Source: Kribbella steppae
GTDB taxonomy: Bacteria > Actinomycetota > Actinomycetes > Propionibacteriales > Kribbellaceae
Direction of reading: 5' to 3'
NCBI RefSeq assembly: GCF_004342025.1
Contig: NZ_SLWN01000009.1
Span: 124,001 to 188,000, forward strand
DNA length: 64,000 bases
The notes under the pieces are model-generated. The model ran no database searches. It was not told where the DNA came from and saw only the letters and a list, made by a program, of their open reading frames with translations. A program made the position numbers and the translations under genes. This document shows, one piece after another, positions 33,002 through 41,484 of this stretch (position 1 is the first letter of the stretch; each line of letters begins with the position of its first letter).

Positions 33002-34021
33002 TCACCAAAGGCTGCTCTTCGCGAACCGTCGGGCGAACGTGTTCGCCAGTACCAGCAGCACCAGCCCGATCACTGATCTGAACAACCCGATCGCCGTCGC
33101 ATAGCTGAACTGCGGCACCGCCGAGGCCAGACCGATCTTGTACACATAGGTGTCGATCACTTCGGCGGTGTCGAGGTTCAGGTTGTTCTGCATCAGCAGC
33201 ACCTTCTCGAACCCGACCGACAGGATCGCGCCGATGTTCAGGATCAGCAGGATCACCGCCACCGGCACGATCGACGGCAGGTCGATGTGCCACATCCGCC
33301 GCAGCCGCGAGGCGCCGTCGACGATCGCCGCCTCGTGCAGCTCCGGCGGCACACTGGTCAGCGCGGCCAGATAGATGATGGCCGAGAACCCCATCGTCTG
33401 CCACGCGCCCGACCACACGAAGATGTGCCGGAACAACCCGGCGTCGCCCAGGAAGTCGACCGGGCCGAAGCCGAACAGCCCGATCAACTTGTTCGCCACC
33501 CCGGTGCTCGGATTCGTCAGCACGACGACCAGACCGACCACGACCACGGTCGAGATGAAGTGCGGTGCGTAGGTGATCAGCTGGGCCGACCGGCTGAACC
33601 ACTTCTTCCGGACCGTGTTCAGGCAGAGCGCGAGGATGATCGGCAACGGGAATGTCGCGACCAGCTCGTACACGTGCAGGTAGACCGTGTTCCGGATCAG
33701 CTTCCAGAACTGGTACGACTCGATAAACCGGTCGAAGTACTTGAACCCGGCCCACGGGCTGCCCCAGATTCCGGACACCACGTTGTAGTCCTTGAAGGCG
33801 ATGATCACGCCGTACATCGGCCAGTAGGCGAAGATCGCCAGCCAGATCAGCGGCAGCGCCAGCATCGCGTACAGCTGCCAGTTCCGGCGCATCCGGATGC
33901 CCAGCCGGACCGAGGGTTTGGCCGGCTTGACCCGGCGCTTCTTGTGGCCGTTGGGCGACTGGCGCCCGGCCGGCGGTTTCGTGGCCTGGACGGTGGCGCG
34001 GGTTTCCGTCGATGCAGTCAT
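33002..34021 (-). CDS. Sugar ABC transporter permease (LplB/UgpA type)
   Basis: 339 residues with a basic 45-residue N-terminal extension and six membrane helices. The permease EAA-like loop is ELHEAAIVDGASRLRRMWHIDLPSI (about 235-260). VLTNPSTGVANKLIGLFG precedes the loop as in LplB/YteP proteins. It starts at ATG 34021, 4 nt after the stop of the second permease, and is the last gene of the operon. It forms the membrane channel with the 34026-34964 permease for an oligosaccharide delivered by the 34961-36718 lipoprotein. Confidence 0.92.
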   Translation of the reverse strand: MTASTETRATVQATKPPAGRQSPNGHKKRRVKPAKPSVRLGIRMRRNWQLYAMLALPLIWLAIFAYWPMYGVIIAFKDYNVVSGIWGSPWAGFKYFDRFIESYQFWKLIRNTVYLHVYELVATFPLPIILALCLNTVRKKWFSRSAQLITYAPHFISTVVVVGLVVVLTNPSTGVANKLIGLFGFGPVDFLGDAGLFRHIFVWSGAWQTMGFSAIIYLAALTSVPPELHEAAIVDGASRLRRMWHIDLPSIVPVAVILLILNIGAILSVGFEKVLLMQNNLNLDTAEVIDTYVYKIGLASAVPQFSYATAIGLFRSVIGLVLLVLANTFARRFAKSSLW

Positions 34022-34025
34022 CTCG

Positions 34026-34964
34026 TCATCCCTTCAGCGAGCCGATCATGGCCCCCTTGACGAAGTGCTTCTGCACGAAGGGGTAGACCAGCAACGGCGG
34101 AATCATGCCGACCACGATCAGCGAGTACTTCAGCTGCTGCTGCAGCTCCTTCAGCTGCGCCAGCTTGCTCGTGTCGGGCATCTGGGACGGGTCGACCTTG
34201 CTCTGGATCAGGATCTGCCGCAGGACCACCTGCAACGGGAACAGATGCTCGTTGGTCAGGTAGATCAGCGCGTTGAAGAACGAGTTCCACTGGCCGACCG
34301 CGTAGAACAGCAGGTTCACCGCGATGATCGGTTTGCTCAGTGGCAACACGATCCGCCAGAAGAAGCCGAAGTCGCTGCAGCCGTCCACCTTGCCGGCCTC
34401 GACCAGTTCCTCCGGGATCGTGACCATGAAGTAGGTCCTGGTGATGATCACGTTCCAGACCGCCAGCGCGGTCGGCAGGATCATCGCCCACCGGGTGTTC
34501 AGCAGCCCCAGCTGATCCACCACCAGGTACGTCGGGATCAGACCGCCGCTGAACATCATCGTGAACACGAACGCGGCCATGATGATGCCCTTGCCCGGCA
34601 ACCCCTTCCGGGACAGCGGGTACGCTGCCAGCAGGGTCAGGACCGTGGCCACGACAGCGCCGACCACCGCGTAGTACACGGAGTTGCCGAAGCTGCTGAC
34701 GATCGCGTCGTAGTCGAAGATCGCCTTGTACGCATCCACGGTGAAGCCGACCGGCCACAACCACACCTCACCCGCGGACACCTTCTTGGTGTTACTGACC
34801 GAGGCGCTGAGGACGTAGATGATCGGATACAGCACCGCGAGGCAGAAGAATCCGAGCGCGGTGTAGATGCAGGCCAGCGCGATCTTGTCGCCCCGGGTGT
34901 CCTGGATCGGCGCTCCGACCGCCAGCCGTTTCTCGTCCGGCGGCAGCGTACCGGCGGCGCTCAT
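34026..34964 (-). CDS. Carbohydrate ABC transporter permease (YtcP/UgpE type)
   Basis: 312 residues and six membrane helices; the EAA-like loop reads ELVEAGKVDGCSDFGFFWRIVLPLS. NLLFYAVGQWNSFFNALIYL is typical of YtcP-type permeases. ATG 34964 overlaps the stop of the binding-protein gene by 4 nt, so the two are coupled. No ATPase gene is in the operon, so it probably uses a shared ATPase of the MsiK type encoded elsewhere. Confidence 0.92.
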   Translation of the reverse strand: MSAAGTLPPDEKRLAVGAPIQDTRGDKIALACIYTALGFFCLAVLYPIIYVLSASVSNTKKVSAGEVWLWPVGFTVDAYKAIFDYDAIVSSFGNSVYYAVVGAVVATVLTLLAAYPLSRKGLPGKGIIMAAFVFTMMFSGGLIPTYLVVDQLGLLNTRWAMILPTALAVWNVIITRTYFMVTIPEELVEAGKVDGCSDFGFFWRIVLPLSKPIIAVNLLFYAVGQWNSFFNALIYLTNEHLFPLQVVLRQILIQSKVDPSQMPDTSKLAQLKELQQQLKYSLIVVGMIPPLLVYPFVQKHFVKGAMIGSLKG

Positions 34965-36718
34965 GCGTTGTAGGTCTCGTAGGCAGCCTGCTCGAGCTCC
35001 AGATAGGGCTTCACACCGATCTTCTCGACCCGGTCCTTGTAGTCGTTCCAGGCAGCGTCGTCGTTCGGGTCGAGCTGGCCGGTGACGAACTTGGAGAAGG
35101 AGAGGTTGACCTCGCTGGTCAGGTTCGTCTTCAGCTCGGCCTCCTGCGCGGCCTGGTCCTGGTCCAGCGTGACCGGCGGGAACTGCATCTCCTGCGGCTG
35201 CTTGTACGGGAAGTAGTTGTCCACGGTCTGCTGGTACAGCGGGCTCTCGAAGGTGAGGTCCTTCGGGTTCACCCGCTCGGCCAGCCGGAAGTCCTGCGAC
35301 CGGTACATCGCGTTGTCCTGGCTCCAGCTGATGTTCTTCTCGGTGTTCCAGGTCGCCGAGAAGCCGTAGACCGCCTGCTTGCCGTTGATCCCGAGCTCAC
35401 CCTTCTTCGCCCACGCGAACTTCGGGCCCCCGTAGCCGCGCAGGATCGCCTCCAGTTCCATCTGGGCGTCGGCCCACTGGACCAGCAGTTCGGGCTTGGC
35501 GCACTTCTTGGTGATCACCAGCTTCGCCACCTCGACACCGACGCCGAGGTAGTTCCAGGCGGCGTACTGGACGTTGTTCGGCCCCTTCACCGGCGGGACC
35601 GCGAGGTACTTGCGCCAGCGGGCGTCCGGGTCCTTCTGGTCGATGTCGAGGAAGCCGCCCCAGTAGTACGACCGGGCGCCGCCGATGATCGGCTTGCCCG
35701 GCGCGTTGCCGTACCGGTCCATCTGGTCCTGGTCGGCGGTGAACACGTCCTTGTTGATCAGGCCCTCGGCGTACAGGCCGTGGATGTACTTCAGGCCCTC
35801 GCGCCACTCGTCCTTGTTGAAGTTCACGTCGACCTTGCCGTCGTTCACGACCAGCCACGGATCGCCCGGGTTGTAGAGGAACGAGTTCATGAAGTAGGTG
35901 TCGAACGGCGCGTCCTTGTAGCCGCAGAACGGGATGGTCCGGCCGTTGCCGCCGAGATCGGCCTTCTTGAACGCGCGCAGGACCTCGCGGAACTCGTCGG
36001 TGGTCTTCGGGACGTCCAGTCCGACCTGCTTGATCCAGTCGGTGTTGAGGAAGGTGCGGCCGTTGCTCGCGCGGCAGTGGTAGCAGTCGTTGATGCTCGG
36101 GAACGAGTAGATCTTCTTGTCCGGTGCCTGCACCAGCTTGCGCGCGTCCGGGTAGTCCTTCATCGCCTGCTGAAGGTTCAGCGCGTACCCGTCGATGAAC
36201 TGGTTGACGTCGGTGAACAGGCCCTGCTGGCCGTACAGGTACAGCTGCGACCGGGTGAACTCGATCCCCATGAAGGCGTCCGGGATGTCGCCGGCGGCGA
36301 TCATCGCGTTCACCTTGGTCATCACGTCGTCGTCGGTGCCGCCGACCTGGTTCCACTCGATGTGGATGTTGGTCTTCTGCTCCAGCCACTTGGTGAACGC
36401 GTTCGTCTTCCAGTCGCCGATCGTCACGTCCTGCTTGACCACGATCTTGAAGGTGACCTTCTCGGAGGTGATCGGCTTCAGCTCCCGGGCCACCGGGCCG
36501 ACGTACCCGTCCGGGTACAGCACCCCCTCCAGTTTCGGGCCGAGGGTGACGCTGGGCGGGGCCGGAGCAGCACCTCCACCGCCCGCTCCGCTCGCATTGC
36601 TCGAGCCACTGCAGCCGCTGAGCAGACCTCCGCCGGCTGTTGCGGCGGTCAGTCCGAGCGCGCCCGCGATGAGTGATCGACGGCTGATCCCCGTCGACCG
36701 GGCAGCGTTGTTCGGCAT
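34961..36718 (-). CDS. Extracellular solute-binding lipoprotein of sugar ABC transporter
   Basis: 585 residues. The N-terminus has a twin-arginine (ISRRSLIAGALG) and a lipobox LLSGC around residue 37, so it is probably a Tat-exported lipoprotein. After a Gly/Ser linker, the mature domain has the large LipO/YtcQ-type family-1 binding fold (long form, over 500 residues) used for oligosaccharides. ATG 36718 has GGAGG about 5 nt upstream; the frame is open further upstream but without a ribosome site. No glycosidase gene is adjacent that could name the sugar. Confidence 0.92.
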   Translation of the reverse strand: MPNNAARSTGISRRSLIAGALGLTAATAGGGLLSGCSGSSNASGAGGGGAAPAPPSVTLGPKLEGVLYPDGYVGPVARELKPITSEKVTFKIVVKQDVTIGDWKTNAFTKWLEQKTNIHIEWNQVGGTDDDVMTKVNAMIAAGDIPDAFMGIEFTRSQLYLYGQQGLFTDVNQFIDGYALNLQQAMKDYPDARKLVQAPDKKIYSFPSINDCYHCRASNGRTFLNTDWIKQVGLDVPKTTDEFREVLRAFKKADLGGNGRTIPFCGYKDAPFDTYFMNSFLYNPGDPWLVVNDGKVDVNFNKDEWREGLKYIHGLYAEGLINKDVFTADQDQMDRYGNAPGKPIIGGARSYYWGGFLDIDQKDPDARWRKYLAVPPVKGPNNVQYAAWNYLGVGVEVAKLVITKKCAKPELLVQWADAQMELEAILRGYGGPKFAWAKKGELGINGKQAVYGFSATWNTEKNISWSQDNAMYRSQDFRLAERVNPKDLTFESPLYQQTVDNYFPYKQPQEMQFPPVTLDQDQAAQEAELKTNLTSEVNLSFSKFVTGQLDPNDDAAWNDYKDRVEKIGVKPYLELEQAAYETYNA

Positions 36719-36758
36719 GGGTCCTCCAAGGCGGTATAGGACGGAACAGAGACGAAAT

Positions 36759-36815
36759 ATCCGATAGGATCTCGGATCTTTGGCCGGAGAATGGCACAGA
36801 TCCGATGACTTCGGA
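36759..36815. repeat. Cluster of ATCCGA / TCGGAT half-sites
   Basis: Two inverted repeats: ATCCGA-n7-TCGGAT (36759-36777) and TCCGA-TGACT-TCGGA (36801-36815), both in the leader/promoter region of the sugar transporter operon. Spacing and repetition suggest a regulator-binding array. Confidence 0.4.
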
Positions 36816-36868
36816 AGGGTTCGGGTGTAACTACCCGGGACCGGATGCACACAGTCCGTGTCTTGCGC

Positions 36869-36883
36869 GGCAAGCGCTTCCCA
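36869..36883. promoter_or_regulatory. LacI-family-type operator
   Basis: GGCAAGCGCTTCCCA contains the AAGCGCTT core with GG/CC flanks, matching operators of LacI/GalR regulators of sugar transport. It lies in the divergent region between the sugar transporter operon and the NUDIX gene. No LacI-type gene is in the window, so the regulator is encoded elsewhere. Confidence 0.6.
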
Positions 36884-36938
36884 CTTGCAGTGATCCGCTC
36901 AACTTTCTTGCGGAAACTAAAGGGGCCCTCTGCTTCTA

Positions 36939-36944
36939 TAGGGT
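36939..36944 (+). promoter_or_regulatory. -10 hexamer for leaderless NUDIX gene
   Basis: TAGGGT lies 7 nt before ATG 36952, no Shine-Dalgarno is present. Confidence 0.5.
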
Positions 36945-36951
36945 TCACACC

Positions 36952-37425
36952 ATGGCGACCCCGAAATTCATCCTCGAGCTGCGCGAGAAGATCGGCCACG
37001 ACCTGCTGTGGCTGACGGGCATCCGCGGTGTGGTCCTCGACGACGCCGATCAGGTGCTACTGGTACGACGCGCGGACAACGGGCGATGGAGTCTGGTCGC
37101 CGGTATTCTCGAGCCTGGTGAGGAGCCGGCCGTCGGCCTGATCCGCGAGATCCACGAGGAGACCGCGGTCGTCGCGGAGGTCGAACGGCTGGTCAGCATG
37201 CAGTCTCTGCCGCCGACCAGCTATCCCAACGGCGACCAGGTGCAGTTCCTCGACCTCTGCTTCCGCTGCCGCCCCCTGCACGGCGAGCCGCGCGTCAACG
37301 ACGACGAGTCGTTGGAGGTTGCCTGGTTCCCGCTCTCGGACCTCCCGGCCCTGTCGCCTGCGGACCAGGAGGCCATCGCCAATGCCCTCTCCCCCGACCC
37401 GACCCCGGTCTACGCCCGCGGCTAG
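36952..37425 (+). CDS. NUDIX hydrolase
   Basis: 157 residues. The Nudix box reads G-ILEPG-E-EPAVGLI-REIHEETAV (about residues 49-71), with the metal-binding REIHEE intact and the final glycine replaced by alanine. Flanking WSLVAG and DQVQFLDLCFRCRP fit ADP-ribose/NADH-type Nudix enzymes that cleave nucleoside-diphosphate linkages, but the substrate cannot be told. ATG 36952 is supported by a leaderless-type -10. It is divergent from the sugar transporter operon. Confidence 0.88.
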   Translation: MATPKFILELREKIGHDLLWLTGIRGVVLDDADQVLLVRRADNGRWSLVAGILEPGEEPAVGLIREIHEETAVVAEVERLVSMQSLPPTSYPNGDQVQFLDLCFRCRPLHGEPRVNDDESLEVAWFPLSDLPALSPADQEAIANALSPDPTPVYARG

Positions 37426-37515
37426 GAGCGAAGCGCCAGCTGCAGATCGCGCAACCAGCGTTCGTTGATGGTCGGTTCGCGGACTACCTGAGGAGGGAGC
37501 CGAATTGCTCCACGA

Positions 37516-40245
37516 CTAGTGGGCGGCCTCGTGCCAGGTGCGGCCGATGCCGACCGAGACGTCGAGCGGTACGGCCATGTCGACCGCGTGACCCATGTCC
37601 CGTCGTACCAGCTCCTCGAGCGGCTCGCGCTCGCCCGGGGCGATCTCGAAGACGAGTTCGTCGTGCACCTGGAGCAGCATCCGCGACTTCAGGCCGGACT
37701 CGCGCAGCGACGCGTCGACCTTGAGCATCGCCATCTTGATGACGTCCGCGGCCGAACCCTGGATCGGAGCGTTCAGCGCCATCCGCTCGGCCATCTCACG
37801 CCGCTGCCGGTTGTCGCTGGTCAGGTCCGGCAGGTAGCGCCGGCGGCCAAGGATCGTCTCGGTGTAGCCGCTCTTGCCGGCGTCGATGACGATACTGCGC
37901 AGGTAGTCGCGGACGCCGCCGAAGCGCTCGAAGTACTCGTCCATCAACCCCTTCGCCTCGTCCACGCCGATCTTCAGCTGCTGGCTCAACCCGTACGCCG
38001 ACAGGCCGTAGGCGAGGCCGTAGTTCATCGCCTTGATCTTGGCCCGCATCTCCTGCGTGACCTCGGACGCCTCGACCGAGAACACCCGGGCGGCGGTGAC
38101 GGAGTGAAAGTCCTCACCGGAGGTGAAGGCGTCGATCAGTCCCTGGTCCTCGGACACGTGCGCCATGATCCGCATCTCGATCTGGCTGTAGTCGGCCGAC
38201 ATCAGCGACTCGTTGCCCTCGCCGACGATGAACGCCTGCCGGATCCGGCGGCCCTCCGCGGTCCGGATCGGGATGTTCTGCAGGTTCGGGTCGGTCGAGC
38301 TGAGCCGGCCGGTCGCCGCGATGGTCTGGTTGAACGTGGTGTGGATCCGGCCGTCCTTCGCGCTGATCGTCTTCAGCAGCCCCTCGACGGTCTGCCGCAG
38401 CCGGGTCGCGTCCCGGTGCGCCAGCAGATTCGCCAGGAACGGGTGCTCGGTCTTCTCGAACAGCGCCTGCAGCGAGTCCGCGTCAGTCGTGTACCCGGTC
38501 TTGGTCCGCTTCGTCTTCGGCATCTGCAACTCGTCGAACAGCACCACCTGCAGCTGCTTCGGCGAGCCGAGGTTGATCTCCTTGCCGATCACCTCGTACG
38601 CCGCCGTGGCGGCTTCCCGCACCCCGGTGGCGAACCGTTCCTCCAGCTCCTCCAGGTACGGCCGGTCGACCGCGATACCGTCCCGCTCCATCGCGGCGAT
38701 CACGTCGATCAGCGGCAGCTCGACATCCGCCAGCAACGCCGTCCCGGCCTGCTTCTCCAGCTCCCCGTCCAGGGTGTCGGCCAGGTCCGCGATCGCGCGG
38801 GCGCGCAGCATCGTCGCATCGGCTGCCGGGCCGCCCTCGACGTCGTCGAAGCTGAGCTGACCGTTGTCGGCCTCCTCGTTGCGCAGCTCGCGCTTGAGGT
38901 AGCGAACGGTCAGGTCGGCCAGGTCGTACGACCGCTGATCGGGCCGGGCGAGATACGCGCTCAGCTGGGTGTCCGAGCTCAGACCGGCCAGCGTCCAGCC
39001 ACGCTCCAGGAAGCCGAGCAGCGGCCCCTTCGCGTCGTGCAGCGCCTTCGGCTGCTTCGGGTCGGCGAGCCAGGCCTGCCAGGCCGCGTCATCGTCCGGG
39101 GTCAGCGTGGTCGGGTCGAACCAGGCCGCCGCACCGGAGGTGCTCGCCAGCGCCAGGCCGGTGATCTCACCTGTACCACGACCCCAGCTGCCCTGGACCG
39201 CGACGCCGATCCGCTCGCCGCTGCTGACGTGCTCCTTGATCCAGGCGGCCACCTCCCCTGGCTTCAGCTGTACGCCGTCCAGCTCGAAACCGTGGTCGAC
39301 GGTCGCGTCGACCTCCTCGTGCTCGGCGACCAGCCGCTCCCGCAGCACCCGGAACTCCAGGCTGTCGAACAGTGTGTGCACCTTGTCCCGGTCCCAGGGC
39401 GTCCGGACCAGGTCGTCCACCGTGACGTCCAGGGTCAGGTCGCGGACCAGCTCGTTGATCTGCCGGTTCCGGATCACGTCGGCCAGGTGCTCGCGCAGCG
39501 ACTCGCCGGCCTTGCCCTTGATCTCGTTGACCCGGTCGACCACGTCGTTCAGCGAGCCGAACTGGTTCAGCCACTTGGCCGCCGTCTTCGGCCCGACCCC
39601 AGGCACACCCGGCAGGTTGTCGCTCTGCTCCCCCACCAGCGCGGCCAGATCCGGGTAGAGCCGCGGCGTCACGCCGTACTTGTCCTCGACCGCGGCCGGG
39701 TCCATCCGGGCGATCTCGGACACGCCGCGCTTCGGGTACAGCACCGTGATGTCGTCGCTGACCAGCTGGAACGCATCCCGGTCACCACTGCTGATGAGCA
39801 CTTGGAAGCCCTGCTCGGACGCCTGGGTGGCCAGCGTAGCGATGACGTCGTCAGCCTCCCAGCCGTCGATCTCGGTGGTAGGGATCCGGAGTGCCTCCAG
39901 CACCTCCTTGACCAGCGAGACCTGCCCCTTGAACTCGTCCGGCGACTTCGACCGGCCCGCCTTGTACTCCGCGTACTGCTCGGAGCGGAAGGTCTTGCGG
40001 GACACGTCGAACGCGACGCAGACATGGGTCGGCTGCTCGTCGCGGAGCATGTTGATCAGCATCGAGGTGAACCCGTACACCGCGTTGGTGTGCTGCCCGG
40101 TGGTGGTGGAGAAGTTCTCCACCGGCAGCGCGTAGAACGCCCGGTACGCCAGCGAGTGCCCGTCCAGCAGCAGGATCCGCGGTCGGCCGGTGCCAGGCTG
40201 CGCGGTGTCCTTGGTCATCGTCGAGGTGTTGGTTTCTGGAGCCAC
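37516..40245 (-). CDS. polA: DNA polymerase I
   Basis: 909 residues: N-terminal 5'-3' exonuclease/FEN domain (RILLLDGHSLAYRAFYAL at about 23-40; GDRDAFQLVSDD; GVPGVGPKTAAKWL), a degenerate 3'-5' exonuclease-like middle (about 320-500) without a convincing catalytic acidic set, and a family A polymerase domain with motif A DYSQIEMRIMAH, motif B (RREMAERMALNAPIQGSAAD) and motif C QVHDELVFE. It works in repair and Okazaki-fragment maturation. GTG 40245 is kept because TAGAGT lies 6 nt upstream; ATG 40218 is the alternative. Between its stop and the NUDIX stop lies a short frame tail described among the findings. Confidence 0.97.
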   Translation of the reverse strand: MAPETNTSTMTKDTAQPGTGRPRILLLDGHSLAYRAFYALPVENFSTTTGQHTNAVYGFTSMLINMLRDEQPTHVCVAFDVSRKTFRSEQYAEYKAGRSKSPDEFKGQVSLVKEVLEALRIPTTEIDGWEADDVIATLATQASEQGFQVLISSGDRDAFQLVSDDITVLYPKRGVSEIARMDPAAVEDKYGVTPRLYPDLAALVGEQSDNLPGVPGVGPKTAAKWLNQFGSLNDVVDRVNEIKGKAGESLREHLADVIRNRQINELVRDLTLDVTVDDLVRTPWDRDKVHTLFDSLEFRVLRERLVAEHEEVDATVDHGFELDGVQLKPGEVAAWIKEHVSSGERIGVAVQGSWGRGTGEITGLALASTSGAAAWFDPTTLTPDDDAAWQAWLADPKQPKALHDAKGPLLGFLERGWTLAGLSSDTQLSAYLARPDQRSYDLADLTVRYLKRELRNEEADNGQLSFDDVEGGPAADATMLRARAIADLADTLDGELEKQAGTALLADVELPLIDVIAAMERDGIAVDRPYLEELEERFATGVREAATAAYEVIGKEINLGSPKQLQVVLFDELQMPKTKRTKTGYTTDADSLQALFEKTEHPFLANLLAHRDATRLRQTVEGLLKTISAKDGRIHTTFNQTIAATGRLSSTDPNLQNIPIRTAEGRRIRQAFIVGEGNESLMSADYSQIEMRIMAHVSEDQGLIDAFTSGEDFHSVTAARVFSVEASEVTQEMRAKIKAMNYGLAYGLSAYGLSQQLKIGVDEAKGLMDEYFERFGGVRDYLRSIVIDAGKSGYTETILGRRRYLPDLTSDNRQRREMAERMALNAPIQGSAADVIKMAMLKVDASLRESGLKSRMLLQVHDELVFEIAPGEREPLEELVRRDMGHAVDMAVPLDVSVGIGRTWHEAAH

Positions 40246-40251
40246 ACACCG

Positions 40252-40257
40252 ACTCTA
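40252..40257 (-). promoter_or_regulatory. -10 hexamer for leaderless polA
   Basis: TAGAGT on the minus strand, 6 nt before GTG 40245; supports the longer polA start. Confidence 0.55.
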
Positions 40258-40312
40258 GTGGTTCCCCCCGACAGTTTTGTCACAGTGCCTCGGGTACGCC
40301 GTGAGGCTGACG

Positions 40313-40318
40313 TAGTCT
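40313..40318 (+). promoter_or_regulatory. -10 hexamer for leaderless thioesterase gene
   Basis: TAGTCT lies 7 nt before GTG 40326 without a Shine-Dalgarno sequence. Confidence 0.5.
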
Positions 40319-40325
40319 GCCGTCT

Positions 40326-40757
40326 GTGAGTGATCAGAGCACCGACGGTATGGACCTCGGCCCGGGGATGGGCATGGAGGGAACCCTGCTCAGCCTGATG
40401 GGCATCGTGGTCAAGGAGGCCGCCCCGGAGCGGATCGTGGCGACCATGCCGGTCAAGGGCAACACCCAGCCGTACGGGCTGCTGCACGGCGGCGCATCCT
40501 GCGTCCTCGCCGAGAGCCTCGGCTCGATCGGCTCGGCGCTGCACGCCGCGGCCTACGGCAAGGTCGCGGTCGGCGTCGACATCAACGCCACCCACCACCG
40601 CGCGGTCCGCGACGGCCTCGTCACCGGTGTCGCCACGCCGATCTACCTCGGCCGTACGACGACGTCGTACGAGGTCGTCATCACCGACGAGCGGGACAAG
40701 CGGGTCTGCACCGCGCGGATCACGTGCCAGCTGATTCAGGCGCCGCCGGGAAGCTGA
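40326..40757 (+). CDS. Hotdog-fold thioesterase (PaaI/YdiI type)
   Basis: 143 residues. The hotdog signature HGGASCVLAESLGSIG (about 54-69, with the catalytic acidic residue in AES) and DINATHHRAV are typical of PaaI-like acyl-CoA thioesterases such as those for 1,4-dihydroxy-2-naphthoyl-CoA or phenylacetyl-CoA derivatives. The glycine/methionine-rich start (LGPGMGMEGTLLS) is common in actinobacterial members beside polA. It overlaps the convergent GNAT gene by 38 bp. The physiological substrate is not determined; a menaquinone-pathway role is possible. Confidence 0.9.
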   Translation: MSDQSTDGMDLGPGMGMEGTLLSLMGIVVKEAAPERIVATMPVKGNTQPYGLLHGGASCVLAESLGSIGSALHAAAYGKVAVGVDINATHHRAVRDGLVTGVATPIYLGRTTTSYEVVITDERDKRVCTARITCQLIQAPPGS

Positions 40758-41358
40758 CGTCAGCGGCCCCCGGGTCGAGCGTCAGCGGCGGCCGGCCGAG
40801 CTGGGCACGGCGGGCGATCACCGACCGGCGCGACGAGAGCAGGGCCAACAGGTTCGGCGCATGCTCGGCGGCCAGCCGGCGACGCACGGTGTGCGTGGTG
40901 GCAAAACGCAGTACGCCGGCCTGCCCCAGACCCAACCGGGCCAGGAACCTGTTCGCCTCGCGGGCGATCGCGGGCGCGACCGCGGCCAGGTGGGCGCAGT
41001 TCTCGTGCTCGGCCCAGGCGGCCGCCTCCGCGATCAGCGCCTTGCCCAGGCCGTGCCGACGGGCGGCGTCGCTGACGTGCAGGTACTCCACCGTGACCGT
41101 GAAGTCGTCGTGCAGCGGGCTGATCGCCGTACGGCGCAGGTAGGCCATCCCGTGGACGGCGCCGTCCAGCTCACCGACCAGCAGCCGGCCGAACGGGTCG
41201 TCGAGATGTTTGCCGACAGCAACCTCGACGGCGGCGGCCGTCGGCGGCGCCGGCAGTCGCAGCGGGTGACCGGAGCCGGTGGTCATCTCACGCCACAACG
41301 CAACCAAGGCATCGGCATCACCGCGTTGGGCGTCCCTCACCTCGATGGCTGCTGCCAC
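40720..41358 (-). CDS. GNAT family N-acetyltransferase
   Basis: 212 residues. The acetyl-CoA loop appears as VSDAARRHGLGKALIAEAAAWAE (about 95-118; R-x-x-G-x-G/A with RRHGLG), preceded by the YLHV strand. The C-terminal 60 residues form a basic extension beyond the GNAT core. GTG 41358 has AGGAGG about 6 nt upstream. It overlaps the thioesterase gene tail by 38 bp. The substrate is unknown. Confidence 0.88.
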   Translation of the reverse strand: MAAAIEVRDAQRGDADALVALWREMTTGSGHPLRLPAPPTAAAVEVAVGKHLDDPFGRLLVGELDGAVHGMAYLRRTAISPLHDDFTVTVEYLHVSDAARRHGLGKALIAEAAAWAEHENCAHLAAVAPAIAREANRFLARLGLGQAGVLRFATTHTVRRRLAAEHAPNLLALLSSRRSVIARRAQLGRPPLTLDPGAADVSFPAAPESAGT

Positions 41359-41484
41359 AGCGACCTCCTGGTCTGGTCCACCCCCGAGGTGAACGGGACG
41401 TGCGGATACGCTCGTCCTCGCGCAACAGTAGGCCCTCGGGAGTCACTTGCAAAGCTGCCCCGACGGGGCGATCGGAGACCAGGT

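Noticed and set aside
37519..40329. A 936-codon open frame antisense to polA
   Set aside because: Same GC-rich shadow effect; no recognisable domain, and polA is certain on the other strand.
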